A DNA stretch of 29,974 nucleotides. Source: an uncultured Collinsella sp. (GTDB lineage: Bacteria > Actinomycetota > Coriobacteriia > Coriobacteriales > Coriobacteriaceae). The DNA lies in assembly GCA_958348225.1 (NCBI GenBank), contig CATVYG010000030.1, positions 1 to 29,974 of the forward strand. The letters are read 5' to 3'. The position numbers were made by a program, and so were the translations under genes. This document shows positions 7,734 through 16,922 of the stretch, in pieces; position 1 is the stretch's first letter, and every line of letters starts with the position of its first letter. Below the pieces are notes generated by a model, which saw nothing but the letters and a program-made list of their open reading frames with translations, ran no database searches and had not been told where the DNA came from.

Positions 7734-7860
7734 CAGCTAGTATAGCCCACTCACGCGTCCATAAAAGTTGCGGTGATATAGTTCCGATTTAAGCGGTTTA
7801 ACAGCATAAACAGGAACTATATCACCGCAACTGATGGAGTGGGATGGCGGACACTAGCTG
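7734..7860. repeat. palindromic element, copy B (nested inverted repeats)
   Basis: The core arms AGTTGCGGTGATATAGTTCC (7766-7785) and their exact inverse (7813-7832) are perfect over 20 bases. Outside them lie further inverted pairs: CCCACTC/GAGTGGG (7746/7837) and CAGCTAGT/ACTAGCTG (7734/7853). It fills the space between the map ribosome site and the radical SAM stop codon, so it sits in the map promoter region. Confidence 0.9.
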
Positions 7861-7873
7861 CTGCGTGGTTTTG

Positions 7874-8650
7874 CTAGTAGCTCACCTGGCAGGGAATGCC
7901 GAGGGCGCGCACGCGTGCAGCGATCGTGTCGAGCGCCTCGGGCGCTGCTTTGGCAAGGCCGGCGACCGGTGTCTCGCGCGCTACCGTGTAGATGGTTGCT
8001 TCTTGTGGGCGAATGCGCTCAAGCGCCGCGAGCCAGGGGCCGACGTACTCCTCGCCGGTGTTGTCGATGAGCTTGCCCTGATACTCGCCGGTCAAAAAGA
8101 TCGTCTGGATAATAACGTGACCTTCAAAGCCTGCGAACGTCTCAATCTGGTGCTCGACGTCGTAGGGGCCAACGGGCTGGTCGAGCAGCTGGATAAATGC
8201 CGGGTCGACCGTATCGAGCTTGAGGATGTTGTCGTCGACCATCATGAGCGCGTCGTGCACCTCGGGACGGTCGGCGCGCGTGCCGTTGGAAAGCACGGCG
8301 ATCTTGGAGTTTGGGGCAAGCTCGTCGCGCAGCGCGACGGCGCCGGCGATGGCCTGCGGAAACTCCGGCGCGGCGGTGGGCTCGCCGTTGCCTGCGAAGG
8401 TGATCACATCGGGGAGCTCGCCCTCGGCTGCCATCTCGCGCAGCTTTGCCTCGAGCGCGTCGAGTACCACGGCAGCTGTGTTGTACGGCTCATGGCAGGG
8501 ACGCTCGGCGTTGAGGCCGTTTTCGCAGTAAATGCAGTCGAACGTGCAGATTTTGCCGCTGGCCGGCATCATGTTGACGCCGAGCGAGAGACCAAGGCGA
8601 CGGCTGCGAACGGGCCCAAAGATGGGGCTGGCATTCAAAAACGTAGACAT
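7874..8650 (-). CDS. radical SAM protein, COG0731 type
   Basis: A 258-residue radical S-adenosylmethionine protein. The [4Fe-4S] motif CTFDCIYC (CX3CX2C) lies near residue 34, preceded by FGPVRSRRLGLSLGVN, which is characteristic of the group often annotated as wyosine-synthase-like Fe-S oxidoreductases. SAM-binding GNGEPT follows. True wyosine synthesis is archaeal/eukaryotic, so the bacterial function is open. The frame continues upstream to 9244 but that part overlaps the divergent hydrolase gene and is not family-like. AGGAG sits nine bases before ATG 8650; ATG 8656 is only three bases from it. Confidence 0.85.
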   Translation of the reverse strand: MSTFLNASPIFGPVRSRRLGLSLGVNMMPASGKICTFDCIYCENGLNAERPCHEPYNTAAVVLDALEAKLREMAAEGELPDVITFAGNGEPTAAPEFPQAIAGAVALRDELAPNSKIAVLSNGTRADRPEVHDALMMVDDNILKLDTVDPAFIQLLDQPVGPYDVEHQIETFAGFEGHVIIQTIFLTGEYQGKLIDNTGEEYVGPWLAALERIRPQEATIYTVARETPVAGLAKAAPEALDTIAARVRALGIPCQVSY

Positions 8651-8875
8651 AGGCATATGCTCCTCAAGACAATTGTGCCTAAGCATAGCATCGGCTCCAA
8701 AGCAAGGTGCGGGCTCTTGCTTTACAAGTTTCTTTTTTTCACGTCGCTCATTATGCCGTGCCATGAAAAGCCTCGGGTCGGGTAAAGTTAATCTGTTAAC
8801 AAGGCGTAAGGCAATGCGGGCCCATCCAACCGCACTGACGTGCAACTGGATGAGCATTGATGATGGGGGCACAAC

Positions 8876-9673
8876 ATGGATTTTACGGTCGAGAATGCGG
8901 GCACCACGATTGCCTGTCGCGAATATGCCGGCCCGGATGTGTCGCCTGATGCTCCTGCTTTGGTGTGCGTGCACGGCGCTTGTGTCGACGGCACATTTTT
9001 CGACGGTATCGCTTGTGAGCTCAGCCGCAACTACCGCGTAATTGCCTACGACCGCCGCGGCTGCGGTGGCAGCAGCGATGCGGCAGACGGCAGCTATGAT
9101 CTTGCCGCTCAGGCCGCCGACCTGCAAGCCGTGATCGAACACGTTGGCGCTCCGGCAAATGTGCTTGCGCATAGTGCCGGTACGTTGGTTGCGCTGGAGC
9201 TTCTTCGCACCGAACCCCATCTCGTCGCCCGTGCGATTCTGCATGAGCCGGCTGTGTCGGCCAAAGGCGTCGGTATGGGCGCAGCTCCGGTTTTGCTCGA
9301 TATGATTGCGGCTGGAAAGGTTTCAAGGGCGCTCCGGCTTTTCTTGGGAGCCCTCGGCGACTTGGACCCCGAGGCTCCCGGGACGACCGAAGCGGAAGCC
9401 AAACATGCCCTGCGCAATGGTCGTTGCTTTATGGCGAACGAATATGGAACAAATATGACTTACGTTCCCAATTGGGATAGTGTTCGCGCATCGAAGTCCG
9501 TTGCTGCTGTGCTTCTCGGCGAGCTTTCGGTCGATACGCCCCGCGAGGCTGGCACGCGAGCGGCTGCCGAATATCTCGATTGCCCCCTTGTGACGATTCC
9601 GGGCGCGCATAACGGTCTGCGCGATCGCCCCGTTACGGCGGCAAACGCCGTTCGCGATGTCTTGGAGCGTTAG
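8876..9673 (+). CDS. alpha/beta-hydrolase fold protein
   Basis: 265 residues with an alpha/beta-hydrolase layout: oxyanion-hole HGACVDG (33-39), YDRRGCGGSS (58-67), nucleophile elbow AHSAG (Ser100), and catalytic His245 in PGAHNGLRDRP. The nucleophile motif reads A-H-S-A-G rather than G-H-S-x-G. It has no signal peptide and is probably a cytosolic esterase, lactonase or C-C hydrolase; the substrate cannot be predicted. The ribosome site is weak (GGGGGC). It is divergent from the radical SAM gene, and 8651-8875 holds their promoters without an obvious regulator site. Confidence 0.85.
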   Translation: MDFTVENAGTTIACREYAGPDVSPDAPALVCVHGACVDGTFFDGIACELSRNYRVIAYDRRGCGGSSDAADGSYDLAAQAADLQAVIEHVGAPANVLAHSAGTLVALELLRTEPHLVARAILHEPAVSAKGVGMGAAPVLLDMIAAGKVSRALRLFLGALGDLDPEAPGTTEAEAKHALRNGRCFMANEYGTNMTYVPNWDSVRASKSVAAVLLGELSVDTPREAGTRAAAEYLDCPLVTIPGAHNGLRDRPVTAANAVRDVLER

Positions 9674-9884
9674 CACGCTCGATGACCTGCGGGGAGAGGG
9701 GTTGTTAGCGTTTCGTCATTGTTAACGAATGCGCCCATAACCGCGCGCCCGCGGCTCCATTACCGCCGCTTGCCAGGTCATAAAAATGTAACGATAATCG
9801 CGCGTTTGCCTTCAGCTGTTAGATGTTACCCTTGTACCAATTGATATGCACCGTTGCCGTGCGTAACGATAGAAAGGGCCCCAT

Positions 9885-11765
9885 ATGCTCAATAATCACG
9901 AGGTCAATCTAACCGACGAGGAGGCTGCCGCTGAGGTCGCCCGCGTCGCAAAGACCTACCCCGTGGTGCGTTTGCTGTCGGCCGATCAGATTAAGAGCGA
10001 GCCTAACTGCCTGCTCGCCGGCAATCGGTGCCCTTGTCTGCGTCAATCGAGTCTTGAGGCCTTGGCAGATTCCGATGAGGTGTCGGAGCAACTGCTCAAC
10101 GATGGTGTTGAGTACCGCGCCCGCCTACGCCCTCTGAAGGTCGAGGGCGAGCCTCACGTCCTGCTGATGGTGCGTCCGATCGATGAGCAAGAGGCTGCAG
10201 AAGAGGACCTTGTCTACACCGACGTGCTGACGAGCGTGCGCAATCGCCGATATTACGAGGAAAAGCTCCGTAGCGCCCGCATGAATGCCGGCGTTGCGGT
10301 GATCGACCTTGATGATTTTAGGGTCTTCAACGATACGTGTGGCCGTCATGCCGGCGACCTTGCGCTCGGTGCTGTGGCGACAGCCATACGCAGCGGAATT
10401 CGTTCGACTGACGAGCTTGTGCGCTATGGCTGCGACAAGTTTGTGGTCGTCATGCCCAATATTCCCTCCGATGACTTCACCCGTCGCCTGCATCAGGTGT
10501 CCGATGCCGTTCATTCCACGATTGTTCCGGGCCATGAGTACGTGAGCTTGACGGCATGTGTTGGTGGCGTTCGCATTCATGGCGAGACGGTCGATGAGGG
10601 AGTTGGCCGCGCTGTCCAGTTATTGAGCCGCGCTAAGGCAAAAGCCGGTACGGTCGTGACCGATGCCGATTCCATCGAAGCCTTCCAAAGCGACAAGCCT
10701 TTGGTGCTTATTGTCGATGACTCCGAGATGAACCGAGCCATTCTCAGCGAGATGCTCAAGGACGAGTATTGCATCCTCGAGGCCGACCACGGTCGTGCGG
10801 CGCTCGACATGGTCGACCGCTATGGCGATGAGTTGTCGCTCGTGCTGCTGGATATTGTCATGCCGGGCGTAAGCGGCTTTGAGGTGCTGGCCGATCTGTC
10901 GCGCCGATCGGTTAGTGACAATCTGCCCGTCATCATGATTTCGAGCGAAGATTCCGATGATATGGTTCTGCGCGCGTACGAGCTGGGTGCCTCGGACTAT
11001 ATCAACCGCCCGTTTGACTCCCGTGTCGTGCGCCGCCGTGTAAGCAACACCATCCGCCTATACGCCAAACAGCGCCGCCTGACGAACCTGCTGTCCCAGC
11101 AGTACAACGAGCGCGTCAAGAACAGTCGCATGCTCATCGACATCATGGCCGGCGTCATGGAGCTTCGCAACGGCGAGAGCGGCAGGCACGTTACGAACAT
11201 CGAGAAGCTGACCGAGCTGCTGCTTGGCTGTCTGGTCCGGCGTAGCGACACGATCTCCCTCGACAATGAGGAACGCTCCACGATCGCCCTGGCTTCGGCG
11301 CTGCACGATATCGGCAAGATGTCGATTGACGATGCGATTCTCAACAAGCCCGGACGCCTTACGCCCGAGGAGTTCGAGATTATGAAGACGCATACCACGA
11401 TCGGCGCCGACATGCTGCTTGAGCTGGGCCGCCATCACGTCAGTAATGCGCTTATGGAATATGCGTACCAGATCGCGCGTTGGCACCACGAGCGCTGGGA
11501 CGGCAAGGGTTATCCCGATGGCCTTAAGGGCGACGAAATTCCCATTGCCGCACAGGTGGTTTCGGTGGCCGACGTGTACGATGCCCTGACGAGCGTGCGC
11601 GTGTACAAGGACGCTATCCCGCACGAGGAAGCGATCAAGATGGTTCTGGACGGTAAGTGCGGCACCTTTAACCCGTTGCTGCTCGACTGTTTGCTCGAGG
11701 TGCAAGACCAAATTGCCGAGACATTGGCACGCCCCGCCGATGTCGTCGCGTTTCCTACGATTTAG
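9885..11765 (+). CDS. degenerate GGDEF - REC - HD-GYP c-di-GMP signalling protein
   Basis: A soluble 626-residue signalling protein. Residues 1-110 resemble a PAS-like sensor with a CPC motif (Cys49/Cys51). Residues 112-258 are a diguanylate-cyclase fold whose GG(D/E)EF loop reads GCDKF (182-186), so cyclase activity is unlikely. Residues 273-393 are a response-regulator receiver with phospho-acceptor Asp323 (LLDIVMPG) and the usual Lys replaced by Arg375. Residues 415-605 are an HD-GYP phosphodiesterase with HDIGK (His474/Asp475) and HHERWDGKGYPDGLKG. It probably hydrolyses cyclic di-GMP under phosphorelay control. AAAGG lies nine bases before the ATG. The Hpt gene follows after 24 bp in the same operon. 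Confidence 0.92.
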   Translation: MLNNHEVNLTDEEAAAEVARVAKTYPVVRLLSADQIKSEPNCLLAGNRCPCLRQSSLEALADSDEVSEQLLNDGVEYRARLRPLKVEGEPHVLLMVRPIDEQEAAEEDLVYTDVLTSVRNRRYYEEKLRSARMNAGVAVIDLDDFRVFNDTCGRHAGDLALGAVATAIRSGIRSTDELVRYGCDKFVVVMPNIPSDDFTRRLHQVSDAVHSTIVPGHEYVSLTACVGGVRIHGETVDEGVGRAVQLLSRAKAKAGTVVTDADSIEAFQSDKPLVLIVDDSEMNRAILSEMLKDEYCILEADHGRAALDMVDRYGDELSLVLLDIVMPGVSGFEVLADLSRRSVSDNLPVIMISSEDSDDMVLRAYELGASDYINRPFDSRVVRRRVSNTIRLYAKQRRLTNLLSQQYNERVKNSRMLIDIMAGVMELRNGESGRHVTNIEKLTELLLGCLVRRSDTISLDNEERSTIALASALHDIGKMSIDDAILNKPGRLTPEEFEIMKTHTTIGADMLLELGRHHVSNALMEYAYQIARWHHERWDGKGYPDGLKGDEIPIAAQVVSVADVYDALTSVRVYKDAIPHEEAIKMVLDGKCGTFNPLLLDCLLEVQDQIAETLARPADVVAFPTI

Positions 11766-11789
11766 TTTGACCAAAGGAGTTTTTAATCC

Positions 11790-12146
11790 ATGATTTCCAT
11801 GCGTGAGGCGTATGAGAAGATCGGCGCTAATTATGAAGACGCGTGCGCTCGGCTGATGGGCGGGGAAATGCTTGCCCGCTTTGCCCTCAAGTTTTTGGAT
11901 GACGAGAGCATGGACAAGCTGGAGGCCGCCATGGCGGCAGGAGACGCCGAAGGTGCGTTTATGGCAGCGCACACGCTCAAGGGCGTGAGCCAGAACCTGG
12001 GATTCGATAATCTGTACGAGCCGGCGGTCGTGGTGACCGAGGCGCTGCGCGGCGCCGATACCGTTGATGGCGCTCGCGAGGGAATGCATGCGTTGCAGCA
12101 GCAATATGCGGCCACGTTGTCGGCCCTGCGCGAGGCGGCTGAATAA
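11790..12146 (+). CDS. stand-alone Hpt phosphotransfer protein
   Basis: A 118-residue all-helical histidine phosphotransfer protein. The motif AAHTLKGVSQNLGF holds phospho-accepting His61. Hpt domains carry phosphate between hybrid kinases and receivers; the obvious partner is the REC domain of the preceding protein, 24 bp upstream. No histidine kinase is encoded in the window, so the donor must be elsewhere. AAAGGAG lies ten bases before the chosen ATG. Confidence 0.9.
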   Translation: MISMREAYEKIGANYEDACARLMGGEMLARFALKFLDDESMDKLEAAMAAGDAEGAFMAAHTLKGVSQNLGFDNLYEPAVVVTEALRGADTVDGAREGMHALQQQYAATLSALREAAE

Positions 12147-12189
12147 GAGCTTGCGAGCCTTGGGCTGCTTGCCGGCTACATATAGGTAA

Positions 12190-12230
12190 AAGGGCGCCCC
12201 GCCGGACCATGTGGCCGGCGGGGCGCCCTT
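12190..12230. terminator. strong bidirectional terminator
   Basis: AAGGGCGCCCCGCCGG (12190-12205) and its exact inverse (12215-12230) form a 16-bp stem with a nine-base loop. T-rich sequence follows on the plus strand. It separates the converging Hpt and amidotransferase genes. Confidence 0.88.
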
Positions 12231-12251
12231 ATCTGTTTTGTGGTTTGCGAG

Positions 12252-13061
12252 CTAGCGTGCCTGCTTGACCTTTGCCGCTGCCTCGACAAACGACTTCCAG
12301 AGGTTAAAGTCGGTCTCGAGCGTCTTCCACGTGTACTCAGGATGCCATTGTACGCCCAGGCAGAATGGCTGGCCTTCGACTTCGATGCACTCGGGAACGC
12401 CGTCGGTTGCTTTGGCGACCAAGCGCGTGCTTTTACCCAGACGGTCGACGCAGCAGTGGTGTGCGGAGTTGGTCTGGATCAGCCTGTGCCCGCCAACCGC
12501 GCGTTCCAGCAGCGAGCCCGGTACGACCTCGACGGGATGCACGGGGTCGTTGAGCACGTGGGTATGGCGCCACTGCGTGCGGCCCTCGCGAGCACCCAGG
12601 CTCGGCACGTCCATGCACAGCGTGCCGCCGGTGGCGACGTTGAGCAGCTGCGTGCCGCGGCAGGTGGTAAAGAGCGGCTTTTTGGCGCGGAGCACCTCGC
12701 CGACCAGCTTAAACTCAAAGCTATCGCGGATCTCGCAGCAGAGGGTGGGGTCGTAGGGTCGATCATCGCCCCAACGTTTGGGATTGACATCGGGGCCGCC
12801 GGGAATGGCGATGCCGTCGGCGATATCGACGTAATGACGGATGACCTCAATGTCCTCGGTGATGGACATCTGCAGCGGCAGGCCGCCAGCGGCAAGGATG
12901 GCATCGACAAAGACACTTGCGATTTCCTCGTTGGGGGAGAGCATCTCGGTTAAAAACGGCTCTGCCTCTTCCCAGCGCGGTGCGACGAGGATGAGTGGGC
13001 GGTCGGCGGGGGCGACGTCGACGTGCGGGGTGTAGGACGATGAGGTGCGGGTTCCGATCAT
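12252..13061 (-). CDS. gamma-glutamyl-gamma-aminobutyrate hydrolase-like (peptidase C26)
   Basis: A class I glutamine-amidotransferase-fold hydrolase, 269 residues. Nucleophile Cys134 lies in FTTCRGTQLLN, and the His240/Glu242 pair in QWHPEYT. AIPGGPDVNP (85-94) marks the PuuD-like C26 family, which hydrolyses gamma-glutamyl amides in polyamine or GABA metabolism. I start at ATG 13061; the frame is open further upstream only as an overlap with the ABC ATPase gene. The ribosome site is weak. It lies 88 bp past the amino-acid ABC operon on the same strand behind a hairpin, so the gene may be partly co-transcribed, which would fit glutamyl-compound metabolism. Confidence 0.87.
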   Translation of the reverse strand: MIGTRTSSSYTPHVDVAPADRPLILVAPRWEEAEPFLTEMLSPNEEIASVFVDAILAAGGLPLQMSITEDIEVIRHYVDIADGIAIPGGPDVNPKRWGDDRPYDPTLCCEIRDSFEFKLVGEVLRAKKPLFTTCRGTQLLNVATGGTLCMDVPSLGAREGRTQWRHTHVLNDPVHPVEVVPGSLLERAVGGHRLIQTNSAHHCCVDRLGKSTRLVAKATDGVPECIEVEGQPFCLGVQWHPEYTWKTLETDFNLWKSFVEAAAKVKQAR

Positions 13062-13103
13062 GGGTGCGGCTTTCGAATCCGGGTGGACATGGTGCTGGGG
13101 TGG

Positions 13104-13138
13104 CGCGGGGCAAATGTTACTGATGAATTTGCCCCGCG
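13104..13138 (-). terminator. hairpin after the ABC operon
   Basis: CGCGGGGCAAAT (13104-13115) pairs perfectly with ATTTGCCCCGCG (13127-13138). There is no U-run on the minus strand, so it is probably a partial terminator or 3' stabiliser between the ATPase gene and the amidotransferase gene. Confidence 0.6.
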
Positions 13139-13149
13139 TGGCAATTGGG

Positions 13150-13914
<765 letters not shown>

Positions 13915-13950
13915 GGTGCTCGGCTCCTTATGACTCGAAATGGTAAAGCG

Positions 13951-14784
13951 TTAGCGGATGATGGTCGCGCCGGTCTTGTGCGAAATGTAGACAGCGGCCT
14001 TGTTGATCGCGACGTTGATGAGGATGTAGATGACCGCGATAACCAGGTAGACCGACACGAGGGCGTCGTAGTTGGTAATGAGCACACGGGCATTTTGCAT
14101 GAGGTCGGGGTAGCTCACCACATAGGCGACGGTGGTGTCTTTGACTACGACCACAAGCTGTGAAATCAAGGACGGAATGATAAACCGAATAGCCTGCGGC
14201 AACACGATTTTAAAGGTGATTTTAGCCTTGGAGAGACCGAGTGCCTGGGCGGCCTCGACCTGACCGCGCGGCACGGCGTTGACGCCGGCACGGAAGATCT
14301 CGGCAAGTACGCCAGCTGCGGCGAGCGCGACGGGAAGCGTGAGCATCCAAAACGACGGTAGCGCGATCTTGTACTGGGGCAGCACCAAAAAGAAGAAGTA
14401 GATGAACAGCAGACTCGGCACACCGCGGAAGAAATCGGTGAGCACGCGGCAGACCAGCTGTAGCGGCTTGATGCCGCTGGTGCGGCCGAGCATAAGGGCT
14501 AAGCCCAGTACCAGCGCAATGACACCGGCAGTGAGTGCGACTTTAACGGTGCCCTCAAAGCCGGCAAGCAGGAACTTCCAGGTGGTGAGGTGCGTAAAGA
14601 AATACCAATAGTGGACCGAAAGCTGGCCGGTCACATAAAAGCGCTGCAGTACCAGGACGACGAGTGTGGCGACGGCAACAAGCGAGATGGCGGTGCCGAT
14701 GCGAATCTTGGCGCGCATCTTGGGGCCGGGAGCCTCGTAGAGCGCATCGCGCATGGTGAGCGCAGGGGAGGAGTGCTTGCTCAT
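13951..14784 (-). CDS. amino-acid ABC transporter permease (HisM/GluD type)
   Basis: A 277-residue inner-membrane permease. After a 30-residue cytoplasmic start there are several hydrophobic segments, and the EAA loop appears as EAAQALGLSKAKITFKIVLP followed by QAIR. FFRGVPSLLFIYFFFLVLP is typical of glutamate/glutamine-type permeases. Its start codon overlaps the stop of the upstream permease gene (ATGA), so translation is probably coupled and the two form the heterodimeric channel. Confidence 0.94.
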   Translation of the reverse strand: MSKHSSPALTMRDALYEAPGPKMRAKIRIGTAISLVAVATLVVLVLQRFYVTGQLSVHYWYFFTHLTTWKFLLAGFEGTVKVALTAGVIALVLGLALMLGRTSGIKPLQLVCRVLTDFFRGVPSLLFIYFFFLVLPQYKIALPSFWMLTLPVALAAAGVLAEIFRAGVNAVPRGQVEAAQALGLSKAKITFKIVLPQAIRFIIPSLISQLVVVVKDTTVAYVVSYPDLMQNARVLITNYDALVSVYLVIAVIYILINVAINKAAVYISHKTGATIIR

Positions 14785-15440
14785 CGGAGGATCCTCACCT
14801 TCTTGTCGATGTAGTTGCCAATGTGGCTCACCACAAAGGCCGTGCCCAGGTAGCCGAGCGCCGAGATAAAGAACGCGGCGACGCCGCCGAGCGAGCGCGT
14901 GTTGATGTAACTCACCACGCCGGTGAGCTCTTGCGGCTTAAGCGGCACCTGGCTGCCCAAGGCGGTAGTGAGCATGACGGCGATAAAGAGGTTCGTCATG
15001 GGCAGCACGCTCGAGCGCAGCGCCTGCGGAATCACGATTTTGGCGAGGATACGGTTAAAGCTCATGCCCAGCGAGCGGGCGGCTTCCACCTGGCCGACGC
15101 CGACGGTGTTGATGCCGCTCATAAAGTTCTCGGAACCAAAGGCAGAACCCAAGAGCACCGTAGCGACGATAACGCAGGTGCGGTAGGGCAGAACGACCTT
15201 GAGCGGCGGCAGCGCATAGACGACGATGATGAGCAGCGCGATGCCGGGGATGTTACGGAAGACCTGGACATACAGGTCGCCAAAGACGCGCAGCGGCTTG
15301 AGCGGCGACACACGCATCACGGTGACGGCGACGGCCAGCACCATGGCGATGGCAAACGACTCAAGCGTCATGCCCCAGGTTGCTAGCAGCGCGTCGATAT
15401 AGTTCTGGCCATAGAGCGACCAGAGTTCGGAGAGACTCAT
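14781..15440 (-). CDS. amino-acid ABC transporter permease (HisQ/GluC type)
   Basis: A 219-residue permease, the normal size. The EAA loop is EAARSLGMSFNRILAKIVIP followed by QALR, and VFRNIPGIALLIIVVYALP matches glutamate-family permeases. GGAGG lies five bases before the ATG. It pairs with the downstream permease through a four-base overlap. It lies about 140 bp after the binding-protein gene, with a hairpin in the gap that may lower its expression relative to the binding protein. Confidence 0.94.
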   Translation of the reverse strand: MSLSELWSLYGQNYIDALLATWGMTLESFAIAMVLAVAVTVMRVSPLKPLRVFGDLYVQVFRNIPGIALLIIVVYALPPLKVVLPYRTCVIVATVLLGSAFGSENFMSGINTVGVGQVEAARSLGMSFNRILAKIVIPQALRSSVLPMTNLFIAVMLTTALGSQVPLKPQELTGVVSYINTRSLGGVAAFFISALGYLGTAFVVSHIGNYIDKKVRILR

Positions 15441-15464
15441 GCGGACCTCCCGCCGATAAGGAAA

Positions 15465-15490
15465 GGGGCTCCCGTGTGTACGGAAGCCCC
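15465..15490 (-). terminator. intercistronic attenuating hairpin
   Basis: On the minus strand GGGGCTTCCG/CGGGAGCCCC pair with one mismatch around a six-base loop, followed by TTTCC. Sitting between the binding-protein and permease genes, it fits partial termination that keeps binding protein in excess, common in ABC operons. Confidence 0.65.
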
Positions 15491-15578
15491 GACAACTCAG
15501 ATTGGAAACAGTTTATCGCAATAAAGCGCATCGTGCGTTTCCATATGGTTTCGTTGCGGCCGTTACCAGGCTCGCTGC

Positions 15579-16574
15579 CTAGGCGCCGATCTCGGGCAGC
15601 TCGGGAACATTGGTGTCGCCCGTACGGTCGCCAATGCAGATCTGCCACAGCTCGGTCCAGGTGCCGTCGTCCTCGATCTTCTTAAGGAAGTCGTTGACAA
15701 AGGCGACGCCGTCGGAATCGAGCGGTAGACCGATGCCGTAGGGCTCCTTGCTGCCGAAGGGCTTGCCGGCGATCTTGTACTTGCCGGGCTCGCGGACCAG
15801 GGCGCTCTGCTGCATGTTGTTATCGATGACGTAGGCGTCAACGCGGCCCTGCTGGAGTGCCTGGCGGGCCTCCTCGTCGGTCTTGAACTCCTGCTGGCTG
15901 GCCTTGGGAGCGAACTCCTCCAGGATGGCGGGGCCGTTGGAGCCGGACTGGACGGCGACGTTCTTGTCGGCCAGGTCGTCGACGCTCTTGATGTCGTCGT
16001 TATCGGCGAGCACCAGGATAGCCTGCTGCGTGTAGTAATAGGGACCGGCAAAGGAGACGAGCTTCTTGCGCTCGTCAGTGATGGTGTAGGTGGCAAAGAC
16101 AGCGTCGACCTGGCCGTTCTGCAGGACGGACTCGCGCGTGTCCGAGGTCACCTGGGTGATCTCGACCTTGTTCTCGCCCAGAATGTAGTTGGACAGGAGC
16201 TGTGCGATGCCGGCGTCAAAGCCACGGGTCTGACCGTCTTTCTCGTTGAGGAGGGAGAAGAGCGTGGAGGTCTGAACGCCACCGATCTTAAAGACGCCGG
16301 CGTCCTTGACGGCCGTGGCCCAGGTGCTGGCGGCGATGGCGTCGTCATCGGCCTTGGGGCCGTTGTCGACGAGCTTGTCGAATGCCTTAGCGTCGAGCGT
16401 GGCGGAAACTTCGGTATCCTCGGAGCCCTTGGAAGAGCCGGCGGCGGAACCCTTGTCGGCCTCGGCGCTGGTGTCAGAGCAGCCGGCAAGACCAAGGCCG
16501 GCGACGGTTGCGAAGGTGGCGGCAACGAAGCCGCGGCGGTCGAGAACGACCTGCTGGGAGAGGTTCTTGCTCAT
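15579..16574 (-). CDS. amino-acid ABC transporter substrate-binding lipoprotein
   Basis: The extracellular solute-binding lipoprotein of the importer, 331 residues. Its signal peptide has a twin-arginine pair (Arg13-Arg14, DRRGFVAA) and lipobox LAGC with Cys32, so it may be exported folded and then lipidated. A Ser/Gly/Glu-rich linker (33-55) precedes a family 3 binding fold: GFDAGIAQLL, TRESVLQNGQVDAVFATYTITDERKK and SFAGPYYYTQQAILV. The closest match I recognise is the glutamate/aspartate group (GluB-like), but ligand assignment is inference. It is first in the operon, with a good promoter upstream. Confidence 0.93.
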   Translation of the reverse strand: MSKNLSQQVVLDRRGFVAATFATVAGLGLAGCSDTSAEADKGSAAGSSKGSEDTEVSATLDAKAFDKLVDNGPKADDDAIAASTWATAVKDAGVFKIGGVQTSTLFSLLNEKDGQTRGFDAGIAQLLSNYILGENKVEITQVTSDTRESVLQNGQVDAVFATYTITDERKKLVSFAGPYYYTQQAILVLADNDDIKSVDDLADKNVAVQSGSNGPAILEEFAPKASQQEFKTDEEARQALQQGRVDAYVIDNNMQQSALVREPGKYKIAGKPFGSKEPYGIGLPLDSDGVAFVNDFLKKIEDDGTWTELWQICIGDRTGDTNVPELPEIGA

Positions 16575-16610
16575 GGTAGAACACCTTTCTCAATAAAATC
16601 CCTAGCGGTT

Positions 16611-16647
16611 GAGTAGAGTTATACCCTATCGCGCTCAAATGGGTCAA
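16611..16647 (-). promoter_or_regulatory. sigma-70 promoter of the ABC transporter operon
   Basis: On the minus strand a -35 TTGACC (16642-16647) and a -10 TATAAC (16618-16623) are separated by 18 bp. Transcription would start near 16611, giving a leader of about 37 bases to the ATG at 16574. Confidence 0.75.
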
Positions 16648-16694
16648 CATGAAATAACTCAGAAACATACTTGTCTTATGGGTTATTATACCTA

Positions 16695-16738
16695 CCAAAA
16701 AGGGACAGGTTTATTTTGGCAGGTTTTATCTGGGCAAA
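16695..16738. repeat. dispersed CCAAAAAGGGACAGGTT element, copy 3
   Basis: Matches the copy at 5513 at 43 of 44 positions over CCAAAAAGGG...TCTGGGCAAA (one C/T difference). It lies upstream of the ABC operon promoter, in the 348-bp gap before dxs. Confidence 0.88.
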
Positions 16739-16810
16739 CGTCGCTTATTGCAGCTGAGATAGCGCTTTGCAGACGGCATGGTCGGTGCGGCGGCATGCCT
16801 TGCTGCTTTG

Positions 16811-16865
16811 TCTCAATCTGTAACAGTTAGACGGGAATTCGGGCCCTGGATGTTACAGATTGAGA
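16811..16865. repeat. 15-bp perfect inverted repeat
   Basis: TCTCAATCTGTAACA (16811-16825) and its exact inverse (16851-16865) flank a 25-base loop containing GGGCCC. It lies between the repeat at 16695 and the dxs terminator; no gene is seen here. Its function is unknown, and it could be another palindromic repeat unit. Confidence 0.75.
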
Positions 16866-16884
16866 TAATCGCGTCGCGAAAACA

Positions 16885-16921
16885 AAAACCTCCGCAGGGA
16901 TGCTTCCCTTGCGGAGGTTTT
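16885..16921 (-). terminator. intrinsic terminator of dxs
   Basis: AAAACCTCCGCA (16885-16896) pairs with TGCGGAGGTTTT (16910-16921). On the minus strand the stem is followed by TTTTTGTTTT. It starts two bases past the dxs stop codon. Confidence 0.9.
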
Positions 16922-16922
16922 C

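Noticed and set aside
8651..9244. N-terminal extension of the radical SAM protein back to 9244.
   Set aside because: It overlaps the divergent alpha/beta-hydrolase gene and is not family-like; AGGAG supports the start at 8650.
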